Counted from the first letter of the stretch, positions 24,701-36,270 are shown. The stretch is DNA of 64,000 nucleotides from Melastoma dodecandrum (GCA_029817715.1 JARUPY010000434.1:434001-498000), one strand, 5' to 3'. Made by a program: numbers and translations. The notes: generated by a model from the letters alone, not told the origin.

Positions 24701-25729
24701 AGATGATCAGTGTTGCCATGCACAGGAACCTTCTGAGGTTGATTGGTTTTTGCACGACTCCTACAGAGAGGTTACTTGTGTATCCATTTATGGAGAACTT
24801 GAGTGTTGCATATCGTCTTCGAGGTCTGATACCTTTTCCATTTGTTCGTGACTTTTCTCTCAGAATCTCCCATGCCTCTCTCAAGTGAAATTATTGAACA
24901 CTGTTTTCATGTTTCAGAAGTTAAAGCCAGTGAAGCCATTTTGGACTGGCATACAAGAAAGAAAGTCGCATTGGGTGCTGCTCGTGGGCTGGAGTATCTT
25001 CATGAGCATTGCAACCCCAAGATCATCCACAGGGACGTGAAAGCTGCCAACGTTTTGCTGGATGAAGATTTTGAAGCTGTCGTTGGAGACTTTGGCCTCG
25101 CGAAATTAGTAGATGTGAGGAAAACAAACGTCACAACTCAAGTTCGCGGAACAATGGGTCACATCGCCCCGGAATATTTGTCCACCGGGAAGTCCTCAGA
25201 GAGGACAGATATCTTTGGATATGGGATCATGCTGTTAGAGCTGGTGACAGGCCAACGTGCAATCGACTTCTCCCGCCTGGAAGAAGAGGATGATGTCCTG
25301 CTGCTTGACCATGTGAGTTATTACATATCAGCGACGGATGTTTATTCCATGGACATTGTATGACTGTCATTCTCTACAGAGTTCTATTTCGACTTATTTT
25401 TTCTAACCTTGTAGGTCAAGAAGTTGGAAAGGGAGAAAAGGCTGAACGCAATTGTTGACCGGAACCTAAACAAGAATTACGACATGCAAGAGGTGGAGAT
25501 GATGATACAGGTCGCGTTGCTGTGCACGCAAGCGTCCCCGGAGGACCGTCCCGCGATGTCCGAGGTCGTGAGGATGTTGGAAGGCGAAGGGCTTGCAGAG
25601 AGGTGGGAGGAATGGCAGCACGTTGAAGTAACTCGGAGGCAGGAGTACGAGAGGTTGCAGAGGCGATTCGACTGGGGTGAGGACTCGGTGTTTAATCAAG
25701 ACCCCATCGAGTTATCCGGTGGAAGATAG
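21780..25729 (+). CDS. LRR-II receptor-like kinase (At5g10290/At5g65240 type), 11 exons
   Basis: Predicted exons: 21780-21846, 22302-22437, 22517-22588, 22864-23007, 23097-23168, 23324-23389, 23535-23605, 23688-23828, 24482-24823, 24918-25312, 25415-25729. All junctions are GT-AG and phases join, giving 606 aa, close to the family length. Order: signal peptide (1-19), LRRNT with [11 protein letters not shown], about five LRRs coded by 72- and 144-nt exons (a hallmark of subfamily II, which includes SERKs), membrane span near 218-239, and kinase domain about 285-560. Motifs: [15 protein letters not shown] lysine near 311, IIHRDVK with Asp near 410 (RD kinase), [22 protein letters not shown]. 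It ends [11 protein letters not shown], a tail highly conserved in this clade. It should act as a plasma-membrane receptor or co-receptor; the ligand is not known from sequence. Two upstream ORFs lie in the leader. No defect seen. Confidence 0.95.
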
Positions 25730-26736
25730 CCCGGGAACCCGTGAACTATTGTTTGTCTGATGAGCAATTTAGTTTTTAGAAATCTTGCTCCGTGGTATGA
25801 AATTAGTTTGTAAAGTTTTACAAAGCAGAGCTATGTAAAACTTTGTATTTTCGATCTGTTTTCACGGAGTGACTATGTATTTCCTACACATATTTTGGTC
25901 TGAAGCTGTTTAATTGACATTTAGGAACTCGTATGGTTAATACTAGTCGGGTAAACGGATCAGGTTCGTGTTCAGCCACGATAAAACACGACATAAAATA
26001 TGTCGATCCAAAGACGAAACTGACCTGTTAGACACGAAATAATTTAGTATAAAATAGACATAATATCCAAATTAGATCATTATTTAACGAGTAAAAACAA
26101 AAATAAATCCATAAATATTTCGTGATAAAATTATGAAAATAAATAATTTGGTATTCAAATTAATATAACAACAACAACTTTGAACATGGATTTTCACTTC
26201 CTGCAAGAAAAATTCATGGTCATATATTATAAAATAAAATTATAAAAATAATTATGACATAAAAAACTTAACTAACCAAATTTGTTGAACCTTTTAATTG
26301 ATGGATGTCTTCATTATCTACATATAACGTAACGATATTTTCCGTAAGTTTATCGAATTGTAGATGTTCTTCACCCGTGCAGAAATAAGAAATAAATGTA
26401 TTATTGAAACAAACTACGCGTTTGAGTGAAAGTATGCATTTCGCGATCTATTAATTAGAAATTAAATATTTCGGCTAACAAATGTTAGCTTTCAAGTTTA
26501 GAATCCAACTTTTAGTGCAAATGGCATGACTTTCGATTTGGGAAGAAGAAAACCTAGCATTTAGGGTAGGAAAAAACCTAACGTATTGGGATATATTTTA
26601 ATTGGCTTAACAATTAATATATTATTATCTTTTATTAAACATAGTTTAACGAGTCTTAACGGGTAAGGGGCACACGACCCATAACCAACCCATTATCATA
26701 TCGGATACAATAGATTTGACACGATAACGACACGAA
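25730..26736. other. 3' UTR of the kinase gene, then AT-rich repeat-like spacer
   Basis: 25730 to about 25920 is the likely 3' UTR. After that come blocks with GGTTCGTGTTC, AACACGAC, GACACGAA and AACGGGT, a vocabulary typical of non-autonomous hAT elements in plants, so an older hAT-derived repeat may surround the younger one at 26745. No genes. Confidence 0.5.
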
Positions 26737-27563
26737 CCGTTAAGTAGGGGTGGCAATTCATGTTGTACGGGTCTTAAACGGAATGTATTTTTTGCGGGTA
26801 CGTGTCCCAAAATTTCAAACACGGGACGCATCCCGTTTAACTAATCATGTCATCTGATAAAACCTGAAAACTAAATTAATAAACGTGTTAAACGTGTTAA
26901 CCCGTTAAAATTTTACATAAATATTATAATTTAACATAAAAAATTATATTCATTTAAAATTTATGTATTCTAAATTAGAAAATTACTAAAAAGATGTCAA
27001 ATATCACCAATAATAGAAACAAAATTACATTAGAATAATTAAAATATAATTAACTTAAATAATTATTAATTACCTTCTCCATAAAATCAATCCATTGTAC
27101 AAAGAAGTGTCTCATCAGTTTCTGATTTTGATGAATTTTGATATTTGTCTAGGATTCGACTAGTAGTACTAAATGCAGATTCCGAAGCCAAAGTAGAGAT
27201 CGACTCACTTAAAACATCACGAGCCCCGATATGCCAACAAGTCTAAATCATCATTTCTATTTATTCGCGGTTCATCCAAATGTTGCTCCAATTCATATTT
27301 TTCTTAACTAACGTCAAACTCCAATGTATTTATTTGTTTGAGCTTAACGAGTTGGGCTTAAAATAAAATAAAAATAATTTAAAATTATTATTTTATTAAA
27401 AATTATACGGGTTATATATGTTTATAAACGTGTCAAATTTTGAAACCTGAACCGGACACAGAGTTTGTCATGTCTAATCGGGTCTTGACCCGTTTAGATA
27501 AAAGACATGCTTAATTAAACTCGAACCCGCTTTAAATTGTGTCGGGCCACCCCTACCGTTAAG
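26737..27563. mobile_element. hAT-family element with 8-bp target-site duplication
   Basis: Left terminal repeat TAGGGGTGGC starts at 26745; the right end GCCACCCCTA (27546-27555) is its exact inverse. Both sides are flanked by CCGTTAAG (26737-26744 and 27556-27563), a perfect 8-bp duplication as made by hAT transposases. The element is 811 bp, AT-rich, and holds only a small relic of transposase, so it is non-autonomous. Confidence 0.93.
27060..27310 (-). pseudogene. hAT transposase C-terminal dimerisation domain relic
   Basis: Minus-strand reading gives YELEQHLDEP, then RDVLSESISTLASESAFS and SRILDKYQNS, matching the hATC signature (ARD-L-IPVSTVASESAFS). Stops and small indels interrupt it. 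It shows that the element derives from an autonomous hAT and is not merely a MITE of unknown origin. Confidence 0.75.
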
Positions 27564-27618
27564 GCTACATCCATATACTAAATTACGGGTCGTGTTCGTG
27601 TCGGGAAATATATGCTCG

Positions 27619-28026
27619 TCAGACAATCTCGTATGTTTCATGTCTTAGCTCGCAATCCTGATACTTGTGGTGCACACCTGTCCTCCTCGGACATGCGTTG
27701 AGCATGCTGGTAAGAGCAGAGACGAGGCATTCATAGCATGCCTTGGCTGTCAAGTCCTTGGAGCAGCTGTCGAAGCCGTACACGATGTAACCGGGATACG
27801 GCGACTTGTTACGGTACTCGTACCCCTTCTGGTTTGGCGTTTTATTCGCCAAGTCACTCAGGACGTAGAAGACGCTTGTCCCGAACGGATCACCTGATGC
27901 ATAAGCCTTGTTGTTACAGTAGTGCTCGATTAAGCTGTGGCACAGACGGAAGTCGCCGACCACCCCCGGGCATATCGAGAATGGCACGATGATGGCAGCC
28001 ATCACCAGTATTAATCTGCTCGCCAT
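27619..28026 (-). CDS. Gnk2-like (DUF26) secreted cysteine-rich protein, antifungal ginkbilobin type
   Basis: Single-exon ORF of 135 aa. A hydrophobic signal peptide spans residues 1-24. The mature part has six cysteines at 37, 88, 97, 100, 112 and 125; spacings 9, 3, 12 and 13 match the Gnk2 domain, including the C-x8-C-x2-C signature (CSKDLTAKACYEC). In ginkgo Gnk2, Asn11, Arg93 and Glu104 bind mannose; the aligned residues here are Asn38, His119 and Glu130, so the Arg is replaced. The protein is probably apoplastic and may bind glycans or act in defence, but activity cannot be inferred given that substitution. A TATA-like TTTTATAAAA lies on the minus strand at about 28210-28219. A dead paralogue lies at 36415-36720, beyond a retrotransposon. 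Confidence 0.88.
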   Translation of the reverse strand: MASRLILVMAAIIVPFSICPGVVGDFRLCHSLIEHYCNNKAYASGDPFGTSVFYVLSDLANKTPNQKGYEYRNKSPYPGYIVYGFDSCSKDLTAKACYECLVSALTSMLNACPRRTGVHHKYQDCELRHETYEIV

Positions 28027-28856
28027 CGTGTTAACGTTTTCAAAGATGTTCTGTGGAAATCTTGCGAATACAATTTTTATGGAGAAGGGCTTGCCTTCGT
28101 TTTCTCCATCAAATTATATTTGTTCGCATTCTGATCTATTACAGCATGTTAAACTTGTGAACTACGCAAATATTCTTCAATTTTTTGTCCTTGTTTTTTG
28201 GTTTTTTCCTTTTATAAAACAGCATAAGAGGAATTGCTCTGCTCATTGGTTTGGCCTCGGGGATGCAGTCCACAGCGCAACATTTCAAGATCGACCAATC
28301 GATCTCATCGAGTCGACTATGGTAGCACCCGTCACAATTCGAATGAGCATTTTTGTTTCGTCACAGAACAAACGTTTCCTGCCGAACACGTTCAGATTGT
28401 TCTGTTTCATTCCGGTTCGGCTTACTTTCGACCGGCAAAACTTCTCCTGACTGCCTTCAAATCCTTGTTCAATCCGGCGTCTTTCCGGGTCATCGTTATT
28501 GTAGACCCTCATCTTAAGTCGAGTGAACCGCAATGACACCCTTTCGTTCTACTTTCGTTTTTCCATAGATGACGAATTGATAGAGACCGCATTGGGGAAA
28601 AAACTTTTGAACCTTGGAGTTGTAATCAACGTATCTAATAGCAACAATAATGCCAAATCGACCAAGTCTAAAGATATAACATGTAACTCGTGAAATATAT
28701 AGAAGAAGCATAATATATATTTTTGGAAGATATATAGGGTGATATTACTCATTTACCTATTATTAAAAATAATAATATTACTCAAGATTTTCGATATGTT
28801 GAGTATAAATAGGTATACGAAGTGAAGTACAATGTCGATTGTATTCACTCCGGAAG
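28027..28856. other. 5' flank of the Gnk2-like gene
   Basis: Promoter region for the minus-strand gene, with the TATA-like site near 28210. Two overlapping open frames (28234-28536 plus, 28285-28539 minus) show no family motif and are treated as chance. AT-rich toward 28700-28800. Confidence 0.5.
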
Positions 28857-29556
28857 TGACCGCTGGATAAGGCGGATCCAAACACGTCAGAAAGCTCTGG
28901 CACTACGAGCAACTGATACTCGGAGGTTCGTTGTGTGGGATTCGTATGAATGAAGAAAGAGAGGAGAAGGCAATGGACAGACACCCTTAAGCGGAAGCAC
29001 TTACGGATGCCATCGACTATGCGTTAAGGAAGCAAGAACGCAGGAGCATAGAATGCTTGAATGTTGGATTGCTTGAAGATAAAAAATACTATATGTCCGT
29101 TTATAGATAGGTGTGTATCCAATGCCTAAGAACAACTATTTATACTAAGCTAGACCAGTATATGTACGGTAATAAAATATTATACATATATATGCATGTC
29201 GTTGCAGGCCTTCATGAAATATCTCCTTTCCATTTGAGCAATCTTGGCGACAATTTCCTTTCATGTCTTGAGATCGTCCTAAATATTACCATAACAGGCA
29301 CTAATCGACCGGATCGCCCACTAGCCTTAGCTGCAGAGTTTCCTCACTCGTCCATTTAATCGTTGCTTGATCACCTCGTTGACCATCGTCACCTGGTTGC
29401 CCCATCTCTTGGTAAGTGCTTCGCCCGCAAGCCTTCGCCCGATGTGTTTCCACAGCCACCTCCTTACTGGGCTTCTCGTACTTTGGGCCTGCATTCTAGA
29501 CCGTTAATCCACATATGGCGTCGAGATCTGTGGTTCAGTGTTTCTGTTGCTAAATG
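28857..29556 (-). repeat. 3' LTR of the minus-strand gypsy element
   Basis: Aligns with 35706-36270 through TGAAGAAAGAGAGGAGAAGG, TTGGATTGCTTGAAGATA, CGACCGGATCGCCCACTAGC and CGAGATCTGTGGTTCAG. It carries an extra block near 29098-29138 and another at about 29199-29298, absent from the other LTR. The outer border is placed at TG 28857, aligned to TG 35706; the inner border is approximate. Confidence 0.8.
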
Positions 29557-30562
29557 TATAAGCCCCCTCAAGGCAGACGGAGTGATCTGTCTCGCCTTGA
29601 AAAAGATTAAGTAATCATTTCCTACAACCTGGTAACGTGTGCAGGCGAACATTAATCCCCAACCATTGAGATCTCCAAAACGTATCGATTGAGATCTCCA
29701 GCACATCTGTTGAAATCCCCGAAATCTCTGCCATAATATCTCCTATCAAAGCTTTCATGTCCCTCATAATCCTACTATAAATAGCGATGCGCAGATCAAC
29801 TTCCCAATCACAAACCATCGCCCTTAAAAATAGCAAGATTATGAGGTCTCCATCTTTCCGTCCCTTATCCAGGACCTATGTCCATCACCTTAGCAAGTGG
29901 TTTCTCCGCCCCCCCCCCCAAAGTCTCCACTCTCCCTTATAAGGAGCTCGACTAGAAGAGAAGAGGGTCTGAGTGAAGCCTTAGTGGCTCACCCTTTAAT
30001 CCTGGGTCGCGTCCTCATTGGACTAACCTTTGATACTTCTCAGTGACCCCAAACCTCTAGGGTTGCTGGATCACCATAGGGCAAAGTTGTCACCTCATCT
30101 TCAATTTTCCAACCTCGTAGCTATTGGGAGGTCTGACTCGGAATAAGATGTGGGGACCAAGGTCCTCCCGCTCAAAAGATCTATACTGCGGCAGCGCCTC
30201 CACCATGCGATGAAGCTTCCGACTACAGCTAAGGATCTTCTCCGTATGAGGGAAGAATCGGGTACTGTGTGTAACCACCTTCGTCTTCCGTAGATAAACC
30301 CTTGAATAGCTCTGAGAACTCGTGGGTTTTTTAATAACGAGCATTTCGCTAAGAAGAGGAAACGCCATCTACTGAGTCATTTATGTTTTCATCTGTACAT
30401 TTATCTTCAGCTAAACCCATGTAATGAACCAAGGATTTGAATGAGAATAAATGCACATTTTAAGTCTCTTCATCTGTCTATCTTTGACTTTTGGACCGTC
30501 ATCAGTTTTCAGGCAAAGCGACGCTCCTTTTTTGGGCTTTAGCCGTCTTGTCGGTTTTTGGA

Positions 30563-30651
30563 CTATAAAGTCTGGAAAGGGGTTTGTGGTTTCCCGCTCA
30601 CGCAATCAGAAACCGTTCTTCTTCCTCCCTTGTTTCCTCATAAACCCTAGT
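30563..30651 (+). promoter_or_regulatory. Plant-style promoter and leader of the antisense ORF: TATA box and telo-box
   Basis: CTATAAAG at 30563-30570 lies about 96 bp before ATG 30666, and AAACCCTAG (telo-box, frequent in 5' UTRs of plant housekeeping and ribosomal genes) at 30643-30651. Spacing fits a start site near 30600 with a leader of about 65 nt. Confidence 0.5.
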
Positions 30652-30665
30652 TTTCTTCGACCCTC

Positions 30666-31640
30666 ATGACTTCTAGTGCTTCATCCCCAGTAGCTATGAC
30701 TCTCCCAACCCATGAAGAGGGCGATGGAGCCGTTTTCCGAGGGGTCTATGCTGAGGCCACGAAGTTCCACCTTTTCCCTTGCCACGAAGCGAAATCGGAG
30801 TTTGGCGTCCCGATGTTGGAACAGCAAGCGTTGGGTCCGTTTGTTTGAGAGGCCAAGTTTCGATTTCTCTCCGTAGTGGAAAGGTTGTTCCTTTTTACTA
30901 GTAAGTTACCTGCCATCTTTTCCCCTAGTGATTTCAAGCCGTCGGGATAGAGTCTGTCGGTGCGAGCGAACCTCCGTTGCTTTCCATCTCCAAGGAGTGA
31001 GGCGCATGACTCTTGGGTTTCCAAGTGGATGATCAAGAAGCATGATGCATGTGATGCGATTGGAATCAAGATCCTAATCAGCATGTCTCGCTCCTAGATT
31101 GAGCCTAACTTGCCAGTGTGTGTCGGGTTTCTGTCGTTCTGGAACCCCGTTGTCAATTGTTTCTATCTCCCCAGAGGACCAATGTCAATCACCCTGGGGG
31201 ATGTCTGTTTCTTGGCTAGTTGTCATCTTTCTGGAGCCCCCTCAATTTGACCACGAGCGTACCGACCTAAAGTTTAACCCTTTAGAACGCATCGATAGGG
31301 TGATCGAGCAGCACTTGTCTCTGCCTAATGCAGAGTGGGGACCCCAGGAGGAGTTTTAGTTCTACCTGGAGTGGTTGTCCAAGTACATCTCCTGGAACCG
31401 AGGAAAGCGTCCCAGTCGCTTCATAGTTGGAGTGGCCATCAGTCTCGTCGACGCTGCCAATGCGGACAAGCCGAAAGTTGTGGCCTTTGCCCCTTTTCTG
31501 TTGAATTTGATCTACTGGGGGCTGTTCCAGGCAATGGCTAATCCAACCAGCTTTCTTGGATGCCCAACAAATGGTCATTTGTGGATAGTTTACCTGTGGA
31601 TCGTTCTATATTTCAATGAATCACCCGTTTTTCTCATGCG
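30666..31640 (+). pseudogene. Plant mobile domain (PMD, aminotransferase-like) ORF, antisense within the gypsy element
   Basis: Begins ATG 30666. Reading along with frame changes: SWVSKWMIKKHDACDAIGI near 31020, FLSFWNPVVNCFYLPRGPM and SITLGDVCFLA at about 31130-31215 (core PMD signature: FW-P-T--F-FP-GE-T-TL-DV), then YLEWLSKYISW and PKVVAFAPFLLNLIYWGLF at about 31365-31530. Stops at 30846-30848 and 30949-30951, a frame change near 31095 and a TAG near 31357 show it is dead. PMD proteins occur as host genes (MAIN/MAIL) and as cargo of plant transposons; extra antisense ORFs between pol and the 3' LTR are known in Tat-lineage gypsy elements. Confidence 0.72.
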
Positions 31641-31673
31641 ATGCTCGAACGGGGCAATGTCATCTCGGCGAGA

Positions 31674-32390
31674 TCATCCAAGTATTGGTCTCCCTTCATG
31701 TTGCTGGCTACATCCAGGCTTTGATGGATGGATATGCAGATGATCTTTGTACATACGAAGGACTTTTCTAATGTCGCCTGCTTCAGCCTCGCTTAACAGT
31801 GAGCTAAGATAGGTGACACGTGGTAAATCTGCGGTCCCTAAGTTTATCTCACTTAGTGGATCACATGAAATGACAGAAGTGTTAGGAACTTCTTTATTCA
31901 TTGAATAAATAATTGGCCACATTACATCGTGCTTCGTTTACTCTAAATGTCGTATATTTAGCTAGTCTTTCTAGGACATTCGATATTGAATCGAGTGTTT
32001 CACTCTCCATTGGAAATGCGAGTTGAGAAGTCTATTGGGCTCCAAGTCCGTCTCCATCTGATGAGTGTCACTGTTGTCCTCTATCCCGGCTTTGCTCATA
32101 TCTTTCTCAAGAGGGGTCAGGTCTTCATTAGCTTCGGGCTGTAGTTCATCGCCCCATCCAGTTGGGACAACCGGGTGATGAGGTGGTTCCAAAGGTGGTC
32201 CATAATACGAAACCAGGAACTCGTAGCCTACTTCGCCTAAGGGCCTGACGTTTGGGTCTCCCAGCGCATATCTTTGCTTTAGTATCGTGTCTTTGACTTG
32301 CTTTACTGCCCCTACGCAAACATAAGGCATGTTAGCATTCTTGCTCGCCTTTCCCGTGATAATTTCTAAACTGTGTTTTCCCCACAGCAT
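31674..32390 (-). pseudogene. gypsy protease-RT linker
   Basis: Minus-strand reading: WGKHSLEIITGKASKNAN, KQVKDTILKQRYALGDP, then INLGTADLPRVTYLSSLLSE and IRKVLRMYKDHL, the usual run-in to gypsy reverse transcriptase. The first half is homologous to the plus-strand relic at about 10930-11050. Homology stops near 31700 where RT should start; the antisense PMD ORF abuts this point. Confidence 0.7.
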
Positions 32391-32399
32391 AAGTTCTTG

Positions 32400-32725
32400 A
32401 TGGAGAGTTGAGGATATGGCACCAGCCCTGTATAGCCAATCTCTCTCGAGTAGGGCACTAAAAAAGGGTTTTATGTCGATGACAAAGAAGTTGTCTTCTT
32501 TTCGTTTGTGCCTACTCGGAGTCTAGAGAATACCATGCCTAGACAAGAAGAGGTAGTCCCGTTAAATCCGCTGACCCTTACGTTAGTCTTTCCCAGTTCG
32601 ACAAATGTCATCCCCACGCTTTTATATGCTTCAAGGGGAAGCACATTAATGGTTGTTCTGTTATCAACAAGAACATGGCGCATCGCCACGTTATTGATCG
32701 TCGCCTGAATGTGCAGCGGGAACAT
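32400..32725 (-). pseudogene. gypsy aspartic protease
   Basis: Minus-strand reading: MFPLHIQATINN, then VDNRTTINVLPLEAYKSVG, where the catalytic D-[ST]-G is replaced by D-N-R, then VRVSGFNGTTSSCLG. After a one-base frame change near 32475 comes SFVIDIKPFF and ALLERDWLYRAGAIS. Catalytic motif and frame are both lost. Confidence 0.75.
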
Positions 32726-32775
32726 ATGTTTTCATAGTGGTGCGGGAGCTCCTTTAGCCATCCACTTTGGAAGTT

Positions 32776-34446
32776 TCACGATATTTTAGTAACGACATTA
32801 CGATTGAAAGGGAACGGCAAACTACCTTTCGTATGGTTGTCTTCTTTCCTAGCAAACTCGGTTGGTAGCACGAGGACGTTGCAACTAGTCCCATTCGCCT
32901 CGGGTGGAGTCTCGGACTGGACTGGGTTGTAGTCGCTCAGTGTATTGAACGTAAGTTCGCTTTCACTCGATTTCTTAGCCTTTTGAGTATCAGCAGCTGC
33001 CAATTTGGCGCATTTCTCTGCGGCACGTCGCACTCTCCTCTCTTTCTGTCTTTTGGTTCTCTCGGTGGGTATCTAGGGTTGTGTTCCCATACCCACCTTC
33101 TGCCATGTATCCACAGCTGGGATGACAGGAACACGGATGCAGCGTGAGTGTCTAAGAGGTTGCAGGTGATTATCAATCTGAACAAACTCTCTCTTATGTG
33201 GATCATAATCCCTTTCGAAGTTTCCCTCAAACGGAGGTTTCGAGAGATAGGTGGACTCAAAGTCAGGCAAATTACCTAATGGAGGGTCGACCATCTCCAC
33301 CTTGATCTTTCCTTCGGATGCCATGCTGGCTAGTAGTAGGAAGTACTTATTACAGTAGAGTCGGCACATCTGGGTGATGAGCACCTTATGCGCTGCTACA
33401 GGTTTGCACCTATAACAAAGCATTTCAGTTGTTAGAAATTGGGCTATCGAAGTCCCTTCCCTCATTGCATCCTTGTCGCCTCGAGGGTGATCTTGTCACT
33501 TCACAGTTTTCTTCACTTGTTGAGGCCCAAGGCGGTCGACAACGCGTCGCCTGCAGAGTTTTTTGGTGCTAGGTTCTTTTCGAATTTCCTCATTCCCCCC
33601 CACCAATTCCCTGTCTCATGAGTTCTTCAGGGGTATAGAGTTCCCTCGTTCCAATTGGTGGGTACTTTTCCGCTCTTGATGTTTCTCTGTGTGTTGATGA
33701 ACCCTTGGACCATTATTGATTCCCATGGCTATCTTCTCAAGACGGTTAAGGTCATACCATTATGCTTTCCATTCATTCAGCAGGTAGTTCCTAAAAGTAT
33801 GGCATCGATCAGTGGTATGCGAGGCATCCATGTGCAAGCGACAACGATTGTGTTGTATGCTCTTGAGATCAGCAGGGCATTGGAGTGCTCCCCTGCTTAC
33901 GAGTCGCTTGAACAGCATGTTGGCAATGATCGTCTCGTCAGTTTCGATCGATTGGTCTCGGTCCTCCTGCATCAGTGAAGGGAGAACGGTCAGGTAGTTA
34001 ACGTCGAAAGCGTTTATATCAACCACGTCACCAAAAAGGGTGTGAACCGTCAATGCCTCATCCCCTGGGTTGGGGAAACGTAACTCCTTAGACTCTATTA
34101 GGTCTTGCACCAAATTCCTAAACGTGGTGCAATCCCTAGTGGTGTGGGTAAATGATCCGTGTCACTTACAGAAGTTTCTAGACTTCTCTCGGTCAGTGCG
34201 AGGGAGTCGATGACCCGTTTTCAGTCGAATTCGCCCATGTTAAAGGATGAATTCGAAGATCTCATCGACCTTCGCCTCATCGAATGAATATTTTCTTTCC
34301 TCTTGAGTCTTTGGAGAGGCTTTGGCTCGGAAGTTTTTCTTAATCAACTCGTCGCAAGCCAGGGGTTGACTCTTTACATATTCTACAACGTCGACATCCA
34401 CAACTGGTTCCGCTTGGTAGGTCACTAAGGGCCCTGTTATCAGACT
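32776..34446 (-). pseudogene. gypsy gag-protease spacer region
   Basis: Several overlapping minus-strand open stretches (for example 33465-33073 and 34113-33760) lie between gag and protease. They look like the long linker of Tat-type polyproteins broken by stops; HTTDRCHTFRNYL near 33800 and similar Cys/His runs may be remnants of the nucleocapsid part. No clean zinc knuckle is visible. Confidence 0.5.
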
Positions 34447-35702
34447 TCATTTCGCCTGATTTTTCTCTCTGAGGAGATTCTCATATCGGATAGCCCTTCT
34501 GGCCAACTCATTCCAATCCCTGAACACTTCACCTTCTAGCTTCTTTCTAAGCCGAAGAAAGAGAGAATCCTCTGCGATGGCTATGAGCTCGGCTTCAAAT
34601 ACAGAGGTTTTGTATCTCAGTTTTGCCTTCCGAAGTTTATTCAGAAATACTGTCATGGGTTCCCCAAACTGCTGCTTCATGTAAGTGAGGTCTTGCAGTG
34701 TCACAGCTGGGTCAGCCTGAGCAAACGCCTGAGTGAATTGCACTTGCATATCCTCCTAATTCCTCACCGAATTTGGGGAAAGATTCACATACCACGTAAA
34801 GGCTGCTCCTATGAGAAAGTTGGGAAACAAGCAAAGTTTTCAGAACCCATTAGTGGCAGCTTTTCTAGCCTGATGAGTGAAGCAGGCGATATGTTCCGCG
34901 GGCGAAATGCCTTCTTCGCCTGAGAAACGGGCAAATTCAGGTACACGATATCCCCATAAAAAAGGATAGTCTCGGCCGATGTTGTCAGGGTAAGGAGCTC
35001 GATAGAGTTCAACCTCATTCATATCGTTTGCCCCAGGTATTACCTGCTCAACTAGTCGGGTTACGTCATCCCTTATTTCGGGCATGAGACACGGTGGAGC
35101 CATCGCCTCCTGCACTGCCACTCCTTTTCTGCGTACGGGCTGAGGAATGTTCTCAGAGTGTCGATGGTCCTCAAGAGAACGAAAGGATCCATTCTCTATC
35201 GGCTTATAGGGATCTTCCCCCATTTGAAATGGGGGTTGATACGTAACATGATGATCATGTTGCACAGTTGCTCTACCCTTGTTTATCACTAGTGGTGGAT
35301 TATTGTGCGCAAACCTTTTGGGGTCTGTGGGGGTAATAGGAATGTCCCCCAAGTCGGCATTTTTCTTCCCCTCGGCTATTGACGCCCTATGAGCATCATA
35401 GTCAAGTTGGCGTTTGATGGTCGGTTCATCCTTTTCCTTATCAGGGCTGTTTATGGGCACTCCTGATATGTTTCTTGGTTCTGGACGACGACATCCATCT
35501 TTGAGCCGATTTTCACCTTGAAGGCATCATGCTTCTGATCGATAGCACTAATCATCTCCATTAAGAGTTGGAGAGTACTCATGATAGCGGACAACTCTCT
35601 AGCCATGGCTGGGTTCGAGTTGTTTTCATCGCTGTTGTTGTCCCCATCGGAGTGATTATCTCCGAGGTTGTTTGACTCAGGACCACATCTGATTCTCGGC
35701 AT
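34447..35702 (-). pseudogene. gypsy gag
   Basis: Minus-strand reading: MPRIRCGPES near 35702, a long acidic and variable N-terminus, then YRAPYPDNIGRDYPFLWGY and KVPEF-like VPEFARFSGEEG, AEHIACFTHQ at about 34990-34860, then LFPNFLIGAAFTWYVNLSP and DLTYMKQQFGEPMTVFLN at about 34830-34640. These match the Retrotrans_gag family. In-frame stops near 35460, 34840 and 34750 break it. Confidence 0.75.
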
Positions 35703-35705
35703 TAT

Positions 35706-36270
35706 TGGTCTATGGACAAGCCGAATCTAAACAAGTCGGAAATCTCTGACAATACAAGAAACTGGTACTTGGAGGTTCGTTGTGTGGTCGCCGTATAAAT
35801 GAAGAAAGAGAGGAGAAGGCAGCGGAGAAACACCTTTAAGCGGAAGTACTTACAGATGCCTTCGACGATGACTTCAGAAGAAAGTAGGAACGCAGGATGC
35901 TTGAACGTTGGATTGCTTGAAGATAGAAAAAGACTATTTATACTAAGCTAAACCTATGTATGTACGGTAATGAAATATTATACATATATATGCGTCTTAT
36001 TACCAGTTGCGTCAATGATCGACCGGATCGCCCACTAGCCTTCGCTGCAGAGTTTCCCCGCTCGTCCAGTTGACTGTCGCTTGATCACCTCGTTGACCCT
36101 CGTCGCCTGGTAGCCCCGTTGCTTGGAAAGTGTTTCGCCCGCAAGCTTTCGCCTGGTGTGTTTCCACAAACACCTCCTTACTGGGCTTCTCGTAGTTCGG
36201 GCCTGTATTCTGAACCGTTGATCCAGAGATGACGTCGAGATCTGTGGTTCAGAATTTCTATTGGTAACCA
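35706..36270 (-). repeat. 5' LTR of the minus-strand gypsy element
   Basis: Direct repeat partner of 28857-29556. It begins (plus reading) TGGTC and ends near GGTAACCA at 36270. The gag ATG lies only a few bases inside, so the normal leader and primer-binding site seem deleted. No matching target duplication was found at the outer borders. Confidence 0.75.

Larger units (their letters stand above)
28857..36270 (-). mobile_element. Ty3/gypsy LTR retrotransposon (Tat-like), internally deleted, with antisense plant-mobile-domain ORF
   Basis: Two direct repeats (28857 to about 29556, and 35706-36270) are the LTRs. From right to left the minus strand carries gag, protease and the protease-RT linker, then jumps to a non-coding and antisense-ORF region before the 3' LTR. 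RT, RNase H and integrase are missing. A purine run GAGGGGG (minus strand, 29566-29572) next to the left LTR fits a polypurine tract. No clear primer-binding site is seen beside the right LTR. LTRs differ by many substitutions and by insertions of about 40 and 110 bp in the left copy, so the element is old. Confidence 0.8.

Noticed and set aside
25920..27618. Outer hAT element enclosing the 26745-27555 element
   Set aside because: Flanks share hAT-like wording, but I found no paired ends or duplication, so no borders can be given.
28234..28539. Overlapping plus and minus frames upstream of the Gnk2-like gene
   Set aside because: Neither shows family motifs, and the region fits a promoter.
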